A stretch of DNA of 64,000 nt, taken from contig JANNSX010000092.1 in the NCBI GenBank assembly GCA_031403155.1, forward strand, positions 26,389 through 90,388, given 5' to 3'. The DNA is from JANNSX01 sp031403155. Lineage in GTDB: Bacteria > Pseudomonadota > Alphaproteobacteria > Rhizobiales > Hyphomicrobiaceae. Positions 41,471 through 50,165 of this stretch are shown here, piece by piece. Both the position numbers and the translations under genes were made by a program. Numbering within the stretch: position 1 is the stretch's first letter; each line of letters begins with the position of its first letter. A model generated the notes under the pieces. The model did not search any database. It saw nothing but the letters and a program-made list of their open reading frames with translations, and was not told the origin of the DNA.

Positions 41471-42331
41471 ATGCGACTGCCGATCCGTTCCTTGCTGCTC
41501 TTGATCGGGCTCTTGAGCGTCGCCATGGTCGCCGTCGACCTCCCCTCACAGTACCGCCAGACGGCCGATCAGTGGCGAATGAAGGCCGAGCGCGCCGAGT
41601 TGCGCGATCGCTACAAGAAGGGCCTGCCGCTCTCCGGCATGCCGGAACTCTCGAAGCTCAAGGATCGCCTCGCCGAGGCCAAGCTCACGCTCGGCGCCCC
41701 CGTGCTCGTCCGCATCTTCAAGCGTGAGTCCGTGCTCGAGCTCTGGATGCAGTCGGGCGGTCGATTCAGGCTCTTCGCGAGCTATCCCGTCTGCCGCTGG
41801 GCGGGCGAGCTCGGCCCCAAGATCAGCCGTGGCGACCGGCAGGCGCCGGAGGGCTTCTATACGGTTTCCAAGAAGCAGCTCAATCCGGCGAGCCGCTGGC
41901 ACCGCTCGTTCAATCTGGGCTACCCGAACCTGTTCGATAAAACCCATGGCCGCACCGGCGATTTCATCATGGTGCATGGCGGCTGCTCCTCGGCCGGGTG
42001 CTTTGCTGTCACCAACGATGCGGTGGACGAAATTTGGCGGCTGGTGACGGCTGCGCTCGGCAAGGGACAGACGCGCTTTCAGGTTCAGTCCTTCCCGTTC
42101 CGCATGACGGACGCCAATCTGGCGCTCTACAAGGGCCATCGCTGGCACGGCTTCTGGCAGGATCTGAAGCCCGGGCACGACCACTTCGAGAGCACGGGTG
42201 TTCCGCCGAAGATCCGGGTCTGCGGCGGCCGTTATGCGTTTCTGCCCGGCGCGGCCGGCGACGACGGCAGCGCGGCGATCGACAGCGGTTGCAGCTCGCC
42301 GGTTCCGGCGCCTGTTACGAGCCAGGGCTGA
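41471..42331 (+). CDS. L,D-transpeptidase family (YafK/DpaA-like), paralogue 2
   Basis: 286 residues from MRLPIRSLLLLIGLL, with GGAGGCGAGG upstream. N-terminal hydrophobic anchor or signal, then a helical segment and the catalytic domain: PVLVRIFKRESVLELWM, ELGPKISRGDRQAPEGFYTV, GRTGDFIMVHGGCSSAGCFA (catalytic Cys), FPFRMTDANLALYKGHRW. No lipobox, unlike paralogue 1. Lies 73 bases after it on the same strand, so co-transcription is likely. Confidence 0.85.
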   Translation: MRLPIRSLLLLIGLLSVAMVAVDLPSQYRQTADQWRMKAERAELRDRYKKGLPLSGMPELSKLKDRLAEAKLTLGAPVLVRIFKRESVLELWMQSGGRFRLFASYPVCRWAGELGPKISRGDRQAPEGFYTVSKKQLNPASRWHRSFNLGYPNLFDKTHGRTGDFIMVHGGCSSAGCFAVTNDAVDEIWRLVTAALGKGQTRFQVQSFPFRMTDANLALYKGHRWHGFWQDLKPGHDHFESTGVPPKIRVCGGRYAFLPGAAGDDGSAAIDSGCSSPVPAPVTSQG

Positions 42332-42495
42332 GCACGCTCGGGCCATGTGGGTACCGGCTCGCCGGACCAGTTAACTGCTTCCAGTTAGGCTGAACCCGCT
42401 TTATGGCGGCGGACACTAGTTATAGACCGTCGTCGTCCTTTCGGATGGTGTTCGCGCTCTGCTAGACTGGCTGCTGAAGTCGTAGGGAGTTGAGT

Positions 42496-43920
42496 GTGCT
42501 GGGTTGGTTCGTGCGAGTAGTGCAAGCGAGTGAGCCGCAAGCTGCGGCGCCACTGTCGCTCATCTGTGCACGCCTCTGGGCGCTGGCATTGTCTATCGTT
42601 TGTCGGCCCTCACCCTTGGGGAGAGGGTGGCGTCAGGCGGGAGAGAGGTTGAGTTACGAAGGGGCACACAACACGGCGTGCAGACACTCCGGCGTGGCTC
42701 AACCCCTCTTCCGGCCCGTCATGGCGAAGCCATGCTCCGCATGGACCAGGCCACCTTCTCCCCAAGGGAGAAGGCCGGCTGGGGAAAGAGCGCTCCAATG
42801 CGGCGAAGCATGCAATGCGCAGCAGGGATACTGTTTTTGGTTCGTGCTTTGGCTTGTTGTGTTCCTCCTCGCGCCCGCATCAACCTCCGCCCTCGAGGTC
42901 GAGGTGCAGCCTGCCACACCCGTCACCATGCCTGCCCTCGGCAAGATCGCCGAGCGCGTGACAGCGAAGGGCTTCGGCCGCGGCGCGCCGATCTACATCC
43001 GGATCTTCAAGGAGGAATCGGCTCTCGAGGTGTGGATGCAGAAGGACGGCCGGTTCTCGCTGTTTGAGACCTATCCCATCTGCAAATACGACGGCGTGCT
43101 CGGCCCCAAGCTCGCCGAAGGCGACCGGCAGTCGCCGGAGGGCTTCTATACCGTCTCGCCCGGCCAGCTCCGCTGGACCGGTCGCTGGTATCGCGGCTTC
43201 GATCTGTCCTTCCCGAATGCCTACGACGCGGACCAGGGCCGCACCGGCTCGGCCATTCTCATTCACGGCGGCTGCGGCTCGATCGGCTGCTATGCCATGA
43301 CAAATCGGGTCATCGACGAGCTGTTCGAAATCGCGACCGAAGCCTTCGATGGCGGCCAGTCGCGCTTCTCCGTACATGTATTCCCCTTCCGCATGACCAC
43401 CGCCAATGCCGCCAAACACAAGGACGACGCCTGGGCGAGTTTCTGGAAGCGCCTGAAACCCGCCTACGATGTTTTCGAGGAGACGCGGACGCCGCCAACG
43501 GTCAGCGTCTGCGAGGCCGAGTACCGGATCGAGGCGGGCACGAGCGGCTCTGATGGCAGCCAGGCGATCGAGCGCTCCTGTCAGCCGGCCGGCCCCGTGA
43601 TTGCAAGTGTCACCCCTCACTCGAGCGCGACCGGCACGGCGCCCCAAAGCAAGACCAAGACATCCGGCATGGGCCCGCTCCGCTCCAGGCTCGAGGAGGT
43701 GCGCAAGCTGCCGCCGCCCATCGAGTATGCCTCGGTGCCCGGCTCCGGAAAATCGGGCAAGCGCAAAAGCAAGGCCGTCATCAAGGGCGGGCTGGTCGTG
43801 CGCTGCAATACCCGGCTCGCCAGTTGCCGGAAGTGGGTGGCGCTGCGCCAGTCGGCTAGCCCCAAGCGCAAGGAGATCGCGTCGGCCAAGAAGCGCAAGA
43901 CCGCGAGCGCCAAGCCCTGA
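42496..43920 (+). CDS. L,D-transpeptidase family (YafK/DpaA-like), paralogue 3, N-terminus invaded by a repeat
   Basis: About 474 residues if translation starts at the GTG at 42496 (preceded by GTAGGGAG). The catalytic domain is complete: PIYIRIFKEESALEVWM, VLGPKLAEGDRQSPEGFYTV, GRTGSAILIHGGCGSIGCYA, FPFRMTTANAAKHKDDAW. The C-terminus is a basic tail rich in Lys/Ser. Residues about 36-97 are encoded by family D repeats (42602-42658 and 42696-42785) and look foreign (PSPLGRGWRQAGERL). Only after them comes a signal-like segment (WFVLWLVVFLLAPASTSA). The true start is uncertain: there is no ATG close before that segment in this frame. Confidence 0.75.
   Translation: MLGWFVRVVQASEPQAAAPLSLICARLWALALSIVCRPSPLGRGWRQAGERLSYEGAHNTACRHSGVAQPLFRPVMAKPCSAWTRPPSPQGRRPAGERALQCGEACNAQQGYCFWFVLWLVVFLLAPASTSALEVEVQPATPVTMPALGKIAERVTAKGFGRGAPIYIRIFKEESALEVWMQKDGRFSLFETYPICKYDGVLGPKLAEGDRQSPEGFYTVSPGQLRWTGRWYRGFDLSFPNAYDADQGRTGSAILIHGGCGSIGCYAMTNRVIDELFEIATEAFDGGQSRFSVHVFPFRMTTANAAKHKDDAWASFWKRLKPAYDVFEETRTPPTVSVCEAEYRIEAGTSGSDGSQAIERSCQPAGPVIASVTPHSSATGTAPQSKTKTSGMGPLRSRLEEVRKLPPPIEYASVPGSGKSGKRKSKAVIKGGLVVRCNTRLASCRKWVALRQSASPKRKEIASAKKRKTASAKP
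42602..42785. repeat. Family D repeats inside the coding frame of L,D-transpeptidase 3
   Basis: 42602-42658: CGGCCCTCACCCTTGGGGAG...GGGTGGCG...GGGAGAGAGGTTG. 42696-42785: inverted partner with CAACCCCTCTTCCGGCCCGTC, the ATGGCGAAGCCATGCTCCGC module and CCTTCTCCCCAAGGGAGAAGG. Same families as 14497-14775 and 15479-15552. Confidence 0.85.
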
Positions 43921-44008
43921 TCTCGCGTCCTGCGGCCGTGCCCTTGTGTCGTTTGGCCGAAAGCCGCTATGGCAGGGTTCTCATCCCCGACCCGCCCGAG
44001 GCGCTGCG

Positions 44009-45232
44009 ATGTCCAATCCCCCTCTCAAAGGCCTGAAAGTCGTCGAGCTCGCGCGCATCCTCGCGGGTCCCTGGGTTGGACAGACGCTCGCCGATCTCGG
44101 CGCCGATGTCGTCAAGGTCGAGCGCACCGGCGGGGGCGATGATACGCGCGCCTGGGGACCGCCCTTCATCATGGGCAAGGACGGGAGCAAGCTCGATGCC
44201 GCCTACTACCATTCCTGCAATCGCAACAAGCGCTCGGTCGCCATCGATTTCGAGAAGCCGGACGGGCAAGCGCTGGTGAAGAAGCTTGCGGCCGACGCCG
44301 ATGTGCTGATCGAGAACTTCAAGGTCGGCGGCTTGAAAAAGTACGGGCTCGACTACGAGAGCCTCGCCAAGCTCAACCCGCGCCTCATCTACTGCTCAAT
44401 CACCGGCTTCGGCCAGACCGGCCCCTATGCGCACCGCGCCGGCTACGACTTCATGATCCAGGGCATGGGCGGCATCATGGACCTGACGGGTGCTGCCGAT
44501 GGCGAGCCGATGAAGATCGGCGTCGCCTTCGCCGACATCTTCACCGGCCTCTACGCGGTGATCGGCGTCCAGGCGGCTCTCAAGGTGCGCGAGGAAACGG
44601 GACGCGGCCAGCATGTCGACATGGCGCTGCTCGACAGCCTCGTCGGCGTGCTCGCGAACCAGTCCTCGAACTTCCTCGTCTCGGGCCAGGCGCCGACGCG
44701 CATGGGCAACGCCCATCCCAACATCGTGCCCTACCAGGTGTTCCCGACCGCCGACAGTCACATCATCATCGCGACAGGCAACGACCGGCAATGGAGCGAT
44801 GTCTGCCGTGTGCTCGGCGTGATCGAGCTTGCGCAGGATGCCCGCTTCAAGAGCAACGCGGATCGTGTGAAAAACCGCGATGTGCTGATCCCCATGCTGT
44901 TCGCGCGCTCCAAGCTGATGACGAAAGCCGAGTTGCTCGACGCCTTCGAAAAATGTCATGTGCCGGCTGGGCCAATCAACAGCCTCGCCGAGGTTTTCGC
45001 CGATCCGCAGATTGCAGCACGTGGAGTGAGAGTGGATTTGCCGGCGAGGGATGCGGCGAGCGGAACCGTGCCCGGCGTGCGCTCGCCGATCGTGCTTTCA
45101 GAAACGCCCGTCGTGCACCATCGCGCCGCGCCGCGCTTTGCCGAACACACGCGGGAGGTGCTGAGCGGCTTGGGCGTGAGCGATGCCGAGATCGACCGAT
45201 TGGCGGAGCAAGGCGTGATCGACGTCGCGTGA
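44009..45232 (+). CDS. CaiB/BaiF family (class III) CoA transferase
   Basis: 407 residues from MSNPPLKGLKVVELARILAG; the longer open frame upstream overlaps the L,D-transpeptidase and is not coding. Family features: GPWVGQTLADLGADVVKVE, RNKRSVAIDF, LIENFKVGGLKKYGLDY with the nearby catalytic Asp region, ITGFGQTGPYAHRAGYDFMIQ, and GRGQHVDMALLDSL. It exchanges CoA between carboxylic acids; substrate unknown (formyl-CoA, succinyl-CoA or carnitine transferases share the fold). Stands alone on the plus strand. A repeat-filled 283-base gap follows. Confidence 0.88.
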   Translation: MSNPPLKGLKVVELARILAGPWVGQTLADLGADVVKVERTGGGDDTRAWGPPFIMGKDGSKLDAAYYHSCNRNKRSVAIDFEKPDGQALVKKLAADADVLIENFKVGGLKKYGLDYESLAKLNPRLIYCSITGFGQTGPYAHRAGYDFMIQGMGGIMDLTGAADGEPMKIGVAFADIFTGLYAVIGVQAALKVREETGRGQHVDMALLDSLVGVLANQSSNFLVSGQAPTRMGNAHPNIVPYQVFPTADSHIIIATGNDRQWSDVCRVLGVIELAQDARFKSNADRVKNRDVLIPMLFARSKLMTKAELLDAFEKCHVPAGPINSLAEVFADPQIAARGVRVDLPARDAASGTVPGVRSPIVLSETPVVHHRAAPRFAEHTREVLSGLGVSDAEIDRLAEQGVIDVA

Positions 45233-45296
45233 CGCTTTGCTGCGAGCTCCACTCTTTCTTCGCGCTTTTTCCTTTCGTGAAGCCGCAACCGCATTC

Positions 45297-45485
45297 GGCC
45301 CTCTCCCTTGGGGGGAGGGTGGCGCGTTGTGGCGGAGCCACGCTTCGCGTGGACGCGCCGGGAGAGGGGTTGAGCAAGGCACTCCCTCAATGACATCGTT
45401 GTTGTTGCTGAGTGTTACGAGAGCGGCGGTGTAACACTCAACCCCTCTCCCGCCTGTCGGCACCCTCTCCCCAAGGGGCCGGCTA
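45297..45485. repeat. Inverted pair of family D repeats
   Basis: 45297-45376: CGGCCCTCTCCCTTGGGGGG...CGCGCCGGGAGAGGGGTTG with an inner hairpin TTGTGGCGGAGCCACGCTTCG. 45436-45485: CAACCCCTCTCCCGCCTGTC...CCCTCTCCCCAAGGGG, the reverse complement in short form. The gap 45233-45515 between the CoA transferase and the SDR gene holds only these. Confidence 0.8.
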
Positions 45486-45515
45486 CATTGGCAGCTTGCA
45501 CGGATGGGAGATTGC

Positions 45516-46286
45516 TTAACCCCACAATCGCCCGGCCGTCGAGCCGCCGTCGGCGGCGAAGGCGGTGCCGGTGACGAAGGCGGCGTCATTGGACAGCAGG
45601 AACAACGCGATGCGCGCCATCTCGGCGGGCGAGGCGATGCGTCCGAGCGGATGATAGGCGGCGAAGGCGGCGTAGTAGCGGGCCGGGTCCCCGCTCGCTT
45701 CGGCGCAGTCGCGCATCAGCTCGGTGTCGAGCGTGCCGGGGCAAAGCGCGTTGACGCGGATGCCGGATGGCGCCAGCTCCACCGCCATGGCCCGCGTCAT
45801 GGCGACGAGGCCATGCTTGGCGGTGACATAGGCGACATTGTTGGGGATCGCGTGCAGGCCGAGCTCGGAGGCGATGTTGAGCACGACGCCCTTCGACTGC
45901 TTGAGCGCCGGCAGCGCCGCCTCGACGATGAGCAATGGCGCCTGCAGCACGACGGCCAAGTGCAAATCCCAATGCGCTTCGTCGGTGTCCTCGATCGGCC
46001 TCTCGATGTTGACGGCGGCATTGTTGACCACGAGGTCGAGGCCGCCGAAGGCGTCGAGCGCGGTATTGACGGCCAGCGCGGGACCGTCATCGGTTGAGAG
46101 ATCAGCCGGCGCCGCGATGTGGCCCGAGCCCGGCAAGGACGCTACGGCATGCGACGCCATCTCCCCCGTCCGGTCGTTGACCGCGACCCGCGCGCCCGCC
46201 CCGGCGAGCGCCGTCGCGATGGCCAACCCGAGGCCCCGGCCGGCGCCCGTGACGAGGGCACGTTTGCCATTGAAATCCGAACTCAT
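45516..46286 (-). CDS. SDR family oxidoreductase
   Basis: 256 residues. Classical short-chain dehydrogenase: TGAGRGLGLAIATAL (NAD(P)-binding), NNAAVN, catalytic Ser in LNIASELG, YVTAKHG (Tyr-x3-Lys) and the C-terminal FAADGGSTAG. An Asp in VNDRTG after the second strand suggests NAD preference. Substrate unknown. Seven bases downstream of the permease gene, so part of the transporter operon; it may act on the imported compound. Confidence 0.88.
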   Translation of the reverse strand: MSSDFNGKRALVTGAGRGLGLAIATALAGAGARVAVNDRTGEMASHAVASLPGSGHIAAPADLSTDDGPALAVNTALDAFGGLDLVVNNAAVNIERPIEDTDEAHWDLHLAVVLQAPLLIVEAALPALKQSKGVVLNIASELGLHAIPNNVAYVTAKHGLVAMTRAMAVELAPSGIRVNALCPGTLDTELMRDCAEASGDPARYYAAFAAYHPLGRIASPAEMARIALFLLSNDAAFVTGTAFAADGGSTAGRLWG

Positions 46287-46292
46287 CCCGCA

Positions 46293-47078
46293 CTACCCCC
46301 GATACCGGCTGAGCCACAGTGCCAACGCCGTCGAGCCGATTGAGAACAACAGCAGCAGCGTCGCCAGCGCATTGATCGTCGGATCGAGCGAGGTCCTGAC
46401 CAGCCCCCACACCATGGTCGGCAATGTGTTGCCGGAGCCGATGGTGAAAAAGGTGATCACGAAATCGTCGAGCGAGATGGCGAGCGCGATCAATGCCGCG
46501 CCGACGATGGTCGGTTGGATCACCGGCAGCGTGATGGTGAGAAACGCGCGCAGCGGGGAAGCGCCAAGATCGCGGGCACTATCGACGATCGCCCAGTCGA
46601 AGGTCTGCAGCCGCGCATAGACGATGGCAATGACGAAGGGTTGCACGATCACCAATTGCCCGAGAATGACGGCGGCAAGTCCGAGCTTGAAGCCGAGAAA
46701 TCGCACGAAAAAGGTCAGCAGCGAGATACCGATGATGAGTGCCGGGATCATCATCGGCAGGCTGAGCAGCGCCGTGATGCGCTGAGCGCGGCCCGGCGCC
46801 ATGCGCGCGAGTGCCAGGGCCGCGAGCGTGCCGGTCACGACCGAGAGCACGCCGACGAACAGTGCCACGATCAGGCTGTTCTGAAGCGCCGGCCAGAAGT
46901 AGTCGATCGCCACGAGCTTGCGATACCAGTCGAATGTAAATCCCGTCAGCGGCAGGCTCGTCAACGCCGAGGTGTTGAACGAGAACAGCACGACGAGAAG
47001 GAGCGGCGCCAGAAGATAGAAGGCCACCAGCCCCGCGAAACCGATCCATAGCGCGCTCGAGAGTTGCGCCGCCCTCAT
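46293..47078 (-). CDS. ABC transporter permease, spermidine/putrescine type (PotC-like)
   Basis: 261 residues, six membrane helices. The BPD_transp_1 EAA-like loop is SARDLGASPLRAFLTITLPVI. NTLPTMVWGLVRTSLDPTINAL near the end is typical of PotC-type permeases. Overlaps the PotB-like gene by four bases (ATGA). No ATPase gene is found in the cluster. Confidence 0.88.
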   Translation of the reverse strand: MRAAQLSSALWIGFAGLVAFYLLAPLLLVVLFSFNTSALTSLPLTGFTFDWYRKLVAIDYFWPALQNSLIVALFVGVLSVVTGTLAALALARMAPGRAQRITALLSLPMMIPALIIGISLLTFFVRFLGFKLGLAAVILGQLVIVQPFVIAIVYARLQTFDWAIVDSARDLGASPLRAFLTITLPVIQPTIVGAALIALAISLDDFVITFFTIGSGNTLPTMVWGLVRTSLDPTINALATLLLLFSIGSTALALWLSRYRG

Positions 47079-47923
47079 GGCTTAAGGCTCCACTCGAGCA
47101 GCTGGCGGAAGGCGATGACGACGGCGAGCGTCGCCAGCATGGTCGTGAAGGACATGGCGCTCCCGAGCGGCCAGTTGAAGGCGATCGAAAACTGGGTCTC
47201 GATGAAATTACCCATCAAGGCGGCACCACCGCCCACGAACCGCGGCGTCACGTAATCGCCGACCGAGATGAGGAAGCTCAGCGCGAAGGCCGCGAGCAAC
47301 CCGCTCTTGCACTGCGGCAGCACCACATCGCGCATCACCTGCATGGGGCTAGCACCGACATCGCGGGCGGCCTCCATCGTCACATCCTTGATGGAGCGCA
47401 GGCTGCCGTAGATGGGCAGCACGGCGAACGGCACGAGAAAATAGGTCAGCGTCACCACCACGCCGTTGACGCTATAGAGCAGCCAGGTCAGCGGCTGATC
47501 GATGAGGCCGATGCCGAGCAACGCCTTGTTCAAAACGCCATCGGTGCCGAGGATGCTCTTCCAGGCATAGACCTTCACGAGATAGCCACCGAACAGCGAG
47601 ATGAGCGTCAGCAGCAGGAAGGCGTTGCCCCAGCGTCCAAGCCGGAAGCGGATAGCGTAGGCGAACAGGAAGGCGATGATGGTCGTCGAAATGGCGATGA
47701 GCCCGGCAACGGCGAGCGTCGTCGCCAGCACGCCGCCGTATTCGGTGAACGTGTCGATGTAGTTCTGAATGGTAAACGACGGCCGCATGATCCGGGCGCG
47801 AACCACCCAGAAGCTCACCACCAGGAAGAACAGCAGCGGCGCGGCGAACAGGGCCACGAACACCAGCGTCGCCGGAGCCAACGGCAGCCATGCGCGCCAT
47901 GTCGTTTCGCCGGTCGCAACCAT
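47075..47923 (-). CDS. ABC transporter permease, spermidine/putrescine type (PotB-like)
   Basis: 282 residues from MVATGETTWRAWLPLA, with GAGG six bases before this ATG. Six membrane helices; the EAA loop is AARDVGASPMQVMRDVVLPQ. YVTPRFVGGGAALMGNFIE is characteristic of PotB-type permeases. First gene of the minus-strand run permease-permease-SDR and divergent from the solute-binding protein gene 143 bases away. Confidence 0.88.
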   Translation of the reverse strand: MVATGETTWRAWLPLAPATLVFVALFAAPLLFFLVVSFWVVRARIMRPSFTIQNYIDTFTEYGGVLATTLAVAGLIAISTTIIAFLFAYAIRFRLGRWGNAFLLLTLISLFGGYLVKVYAWKSILGTDGVLNKALLGIGLIDQPLTWLLYSVNGVVVTLTYFLVPFAVLPIYGSLRSIKDVTMEAARDVGASPMQVMRDVVLPQCKSGLLAAFALSFLISVGDYVTPRFVGGGAALMGNFIETQFSIAFNWPLGSAMSFTTMLATLAVVIAFRQLLEWSLKP

Positions 47924-48066
47924 GCAAAACCTCAAACCCGCCGATTGTTTGTTGACCAGCGCTTGGTCGCCAAGCTAGCGTCGAGGCAACTGCCGGACAA
48001 GGGCAGAGGAAAACGAAAGCGCGGGCTGGATCGTCCAGAACCCGGCGGATGTGGAGGAAACTCTCG

Positions 48067-49212
48067 ATGACGACGAAGAACATGGACAGCTACCTCGAGC
48101 TGGCGGCGCGCTCGAGCCTGTCGCGCCGGAGCCTGCTGGGGGCGATGGCGGCGGCCGGTGGGGCGGCAGCCTTGGGTCTGCCCGGACAACCGGCCTACGC
48201 GGCGACGACCATGACCTGGATGGGCTGGCAGGGCTACGAGACGCCGATCAAGTCCGGCACCTTCCTCAAGGACAACGATATCGACTTCCAGCCGACCTTC
48301 ATCGCCTCCAACGAAGAGATCATTGCCAAGCTACAGGCCGGCGGCGTCGGCAAGACCGATCTCGTCTCGATGTATTTCGGCTATCTGCGCCTCATGAACG
48401 ACGGCGGGCTGATCGAGCCCATCGACGAGAGCCGGATCGAGAGCCTGGGCCGGATCATCCCCGAGTTCGCCAAGACCGAGACCTTGCGGCAGGACGGCAA
48501 GCTGCTCGGCATCCCGTGGAACTGGGGCTCGCTGCCGCTGATGTATGATCCGGCCGTGGTGAAGACACCGCCCGAGAGCTGGATGGATCTCTTCAAGGAT
48601 GAATACAAGGGCAAGGTCGCGATGGTCGACGATCCCTTGACCTACATCCAGATCTGGGGACCGGTCGTCACCGGCCGGGCGGACGGCTCGCTGCTGTCGA
48701 CCGACGAGCTCACCAAGATGATCGATCTGCTGATCAAGCTGAAGAAGGAGCATGCCCGCGCCTTTTTCACGACCTACGGCGACATGGCGGACGCCTTCGC
48801 CCGCAACGAGGTCGTGGTCTCGACGCCGGGCTGGGAGGCGGTTGCGGTGTGGGCCAAGGCGAAGGGCAAGGAGATCAAATACGTCATTCCGAAGGAAGGC
48901 ACTGCCATGTTCATGGATTGCCTGACCATCCCGAAGGATGCACCCAACATCGACCTCACCTACAAGATGATGAACCACATCCTCTCGCCCGAGCCGCAGA
49001 AAGTGTTTGCGGTCGAGCAAAGTGCCGGCATCGTCAACCTCGACACGGTGGCGATGCTACCGAAGGAGCTGGCCGACTCCTACGGCTATGCCGATCTCGC
49101 CGACAAGCTCACGAAGGCACGCATGATGCCGATGCCCCCGATCGAGCCGGATGGCAAGCACGCCACCTACGACGAGTTCCTGAAGGAGTATCAGCGCCTG
49201 CAGAAGGCCTGA
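48067..49212 (+). CDS. Periplasmic spermidine/putrescine-type solute-binding protein
   Basis: 381 residues with GGAGGAAA upstream of the ATG. The N-terminus SRRSLLGAMAAAGGAAALG is a twin-arginine-like or long Sec signal, cleaved near PAYA. The mature part starts MTWMGWQGYE and has LVSMYFGYLRLMNDGGLIEPID, GIPWNWGSLPLMYDP and FKDEYKGKVAMVDDP, as in PotD-like binding proteins of the ABC polyamine/opine group. It is divergent from its permeases; the ligand is not determinable. Followed by a clear terminator at 49234-49278. Confidence 0.87.
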   Translation: MTTKNMDSYLELAARSSLSRRSLLGAMAAAGGAAALGLPGQPAYAATTMTWMGWQGYETPIKSGTFLKDNDIDFQPTFIASNEEIIAKLQAGGVGKTDLVSMYFGYLRLMNDGGLIEPIDESRIESLGRIIPEFAKTETLRQDGKLLGIPWNWGSLPLMYDPAVVKTPPESWMDLFKDEYKGKVAMVDDPLTYIQIWGPVVTGRADGSLLSTDELTKMIDLLIKLKKEHARAFFTTYGDMADAFARNEVVVSTPGWEAVAVWAKAKGKEIKYVIPKEGTAMFMDCLTIPKDAPNIDLTYKMMNHILSPEPQKVFAVEQSAGIVNLDTVAMLPKELADSYGYADLADKLTKARMMPMPPIEPDGKHATYDEFLKEYQRLQKA

Positions 49213-49233
49213 GGCCGGTTCCTGATCGTTCAG

Positions 49234-49278
49234 TCGAGGCGGGGTGGAAGCGATCGGCTTACGCCCCGCCTCGATTTC
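49234..49278 (+). terminator. Terminator after the solute-binding protein gene
   Basis: Perfect 11-base arms TCGAGGCGGGG / CCCCGCCTCGA with a 19-base loop, then TTTCATTT. Sits between two convergent genes (the binding protein and the peroxiredoxin) and can serve both. Confidence 0.75.
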
Positions 49279-49936
49279 ATTTGGGTTGCGGCACGATGCG
49301 GATGTAGGGCTTCGGGGCCTTCCAGCCCGCCGGATACTGCTTCTTGGCATCATCGTCGGACACCGACCCGGCAATGATCACGTCCTCGCCCGGCTTCCAA
49401 TTGACCGGCGTCGCGACCTTGTGCTTCGCCGTCAGCTGCAGCGAGTCGATGACCCGGAGCACCTCGTCGAAGTTGCGCCCCGTCGTCATCGGATAGGCAA
49501 GCACGAGCTTCACCTTCTTGTCGGGCCCGATGACATAGACGTTGCGGACCGTCTGGTTGTCGGCCGGCGTGCGTCCCTCGAACGTGCCCGTGGTCGAGGC
49601 CGGCAGCATGCCATAGAGCTTCGACACCTCGAGATTGCTGTCGCCGATCATCGGGTAGTTGGGTGCTGCCCCCTGGGTCTCCTCGATATCCTTGGCCCAC
49701 TTGGCGTGGTTCGAAACGGGATCGACGCTCAAGCCGACGATCTTGCAGTTGCGCTTGTCGAACTCGGGCTTGAGCTTGGCCAACGCACCAAGCTCGGTCG
49801 TGCAGACGGGCGTGAAGTCCTTCGGGTGCGAAAATAGCACGCACCAGGATTCACCGACAAAATCGTGAAACTTCATCGTGCCCTCTGTCGTGTCGGCTTC
49901 GAAGTCGGGCGCGGTGGAGTTGATGGCAAGCGTCAT
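49277..49936 (-). CDS. Peroxiredoxin, 1-Cys (Prx6) type
   Basis: 219 residues from MTLAINSTAPDFEADTTEGT, with AGGAGG upstream. Peroxidatic Cys45 in HPKDFTPVCTTELG. The long C-terminal part (LQLTAKHKVATPVNW, AGWKAPKPYIRIVPQP) and the absence of a conserved resolving cysteine fit the Prx6 group. Reduces hydrogen peroxide and organic peroxides in the cytoplasm. A promoter is visible at 50016-50044. Confidence 0.92.
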   Translation of the reverse strand: MTLAINSTAPDFEADTTEGTMKFHDFVGESWCVLFSHPKDFTPVCTTELGALAKLKPEFDKRNCKIVGLSVDPVSNHAKWAKDIEETQGAAPNYPMIGDSNLEVSKLYGMLPASTTGTFEGRTPADNQTVRNVYVIGPDKKVKLVLAYPMTTGRNFDEVLRVIDSLQLTAKHKVATPVNWKPGEDVIIAGSVSDDDAKKQYPAGWKAPKPYIRIVPQPK

Positions 49937-50015
49937 CCTGACCTCCTGGGTTTCTGAAGCGCGAGCAACTTGGAGCGCCGCAATGCGCAGTCCGGTGGCG
50001 CGCGTGGAAGCCGTG

Positions 50016-50044
50016 ATCGTATTGCTATCGCTATACAACATCAA
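50016..50044 (-). promoter_or_regulatory. Promoter of the peroxiredoxin gene
   Basis: Minus strand: TTGATG (50044-50039), 17-base spacer, TACGAT (50021-50016). The spacer contains ATAGCGATAG, a tandem that could bind a regulator, but no full OxyR site was identified. Confidence 0.5.
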
Positions 50045-50111
50045 GCGATACTGCCGGGGCGGCGAGGACGGAACGGCCTGCTGGGTTGCCGTTCCACGCC
50101 CGGCAAAGCGA

Positions 50112-50139
50112 AAGAGCCGGCGATTGCCCGCCGGCTCTT
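50112..50139 (-). terminator. Terminator of the low-complexity secreted protein gene
   Basis: Arms AAGAGCCGGC / GCCGGCTCTT with an 8-base loop, 27 bases beyond the stop codon at 50166 on the minus strand, followed by TTCGCTTT on that strand. Confidence 0.7.
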
Positions 50140-50165
50140 CGTCTTTTGGCCATCTCGATCTTGGC

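Noticed and set aside
43601..44008. N-terminal extension of the CoA transferase by 136 codons
   Set aside because: It overlaps the L,D-transpeptidase gene in another frame, is Arg/Ala/Ser/Pro-rich, and the family start is at 44009.
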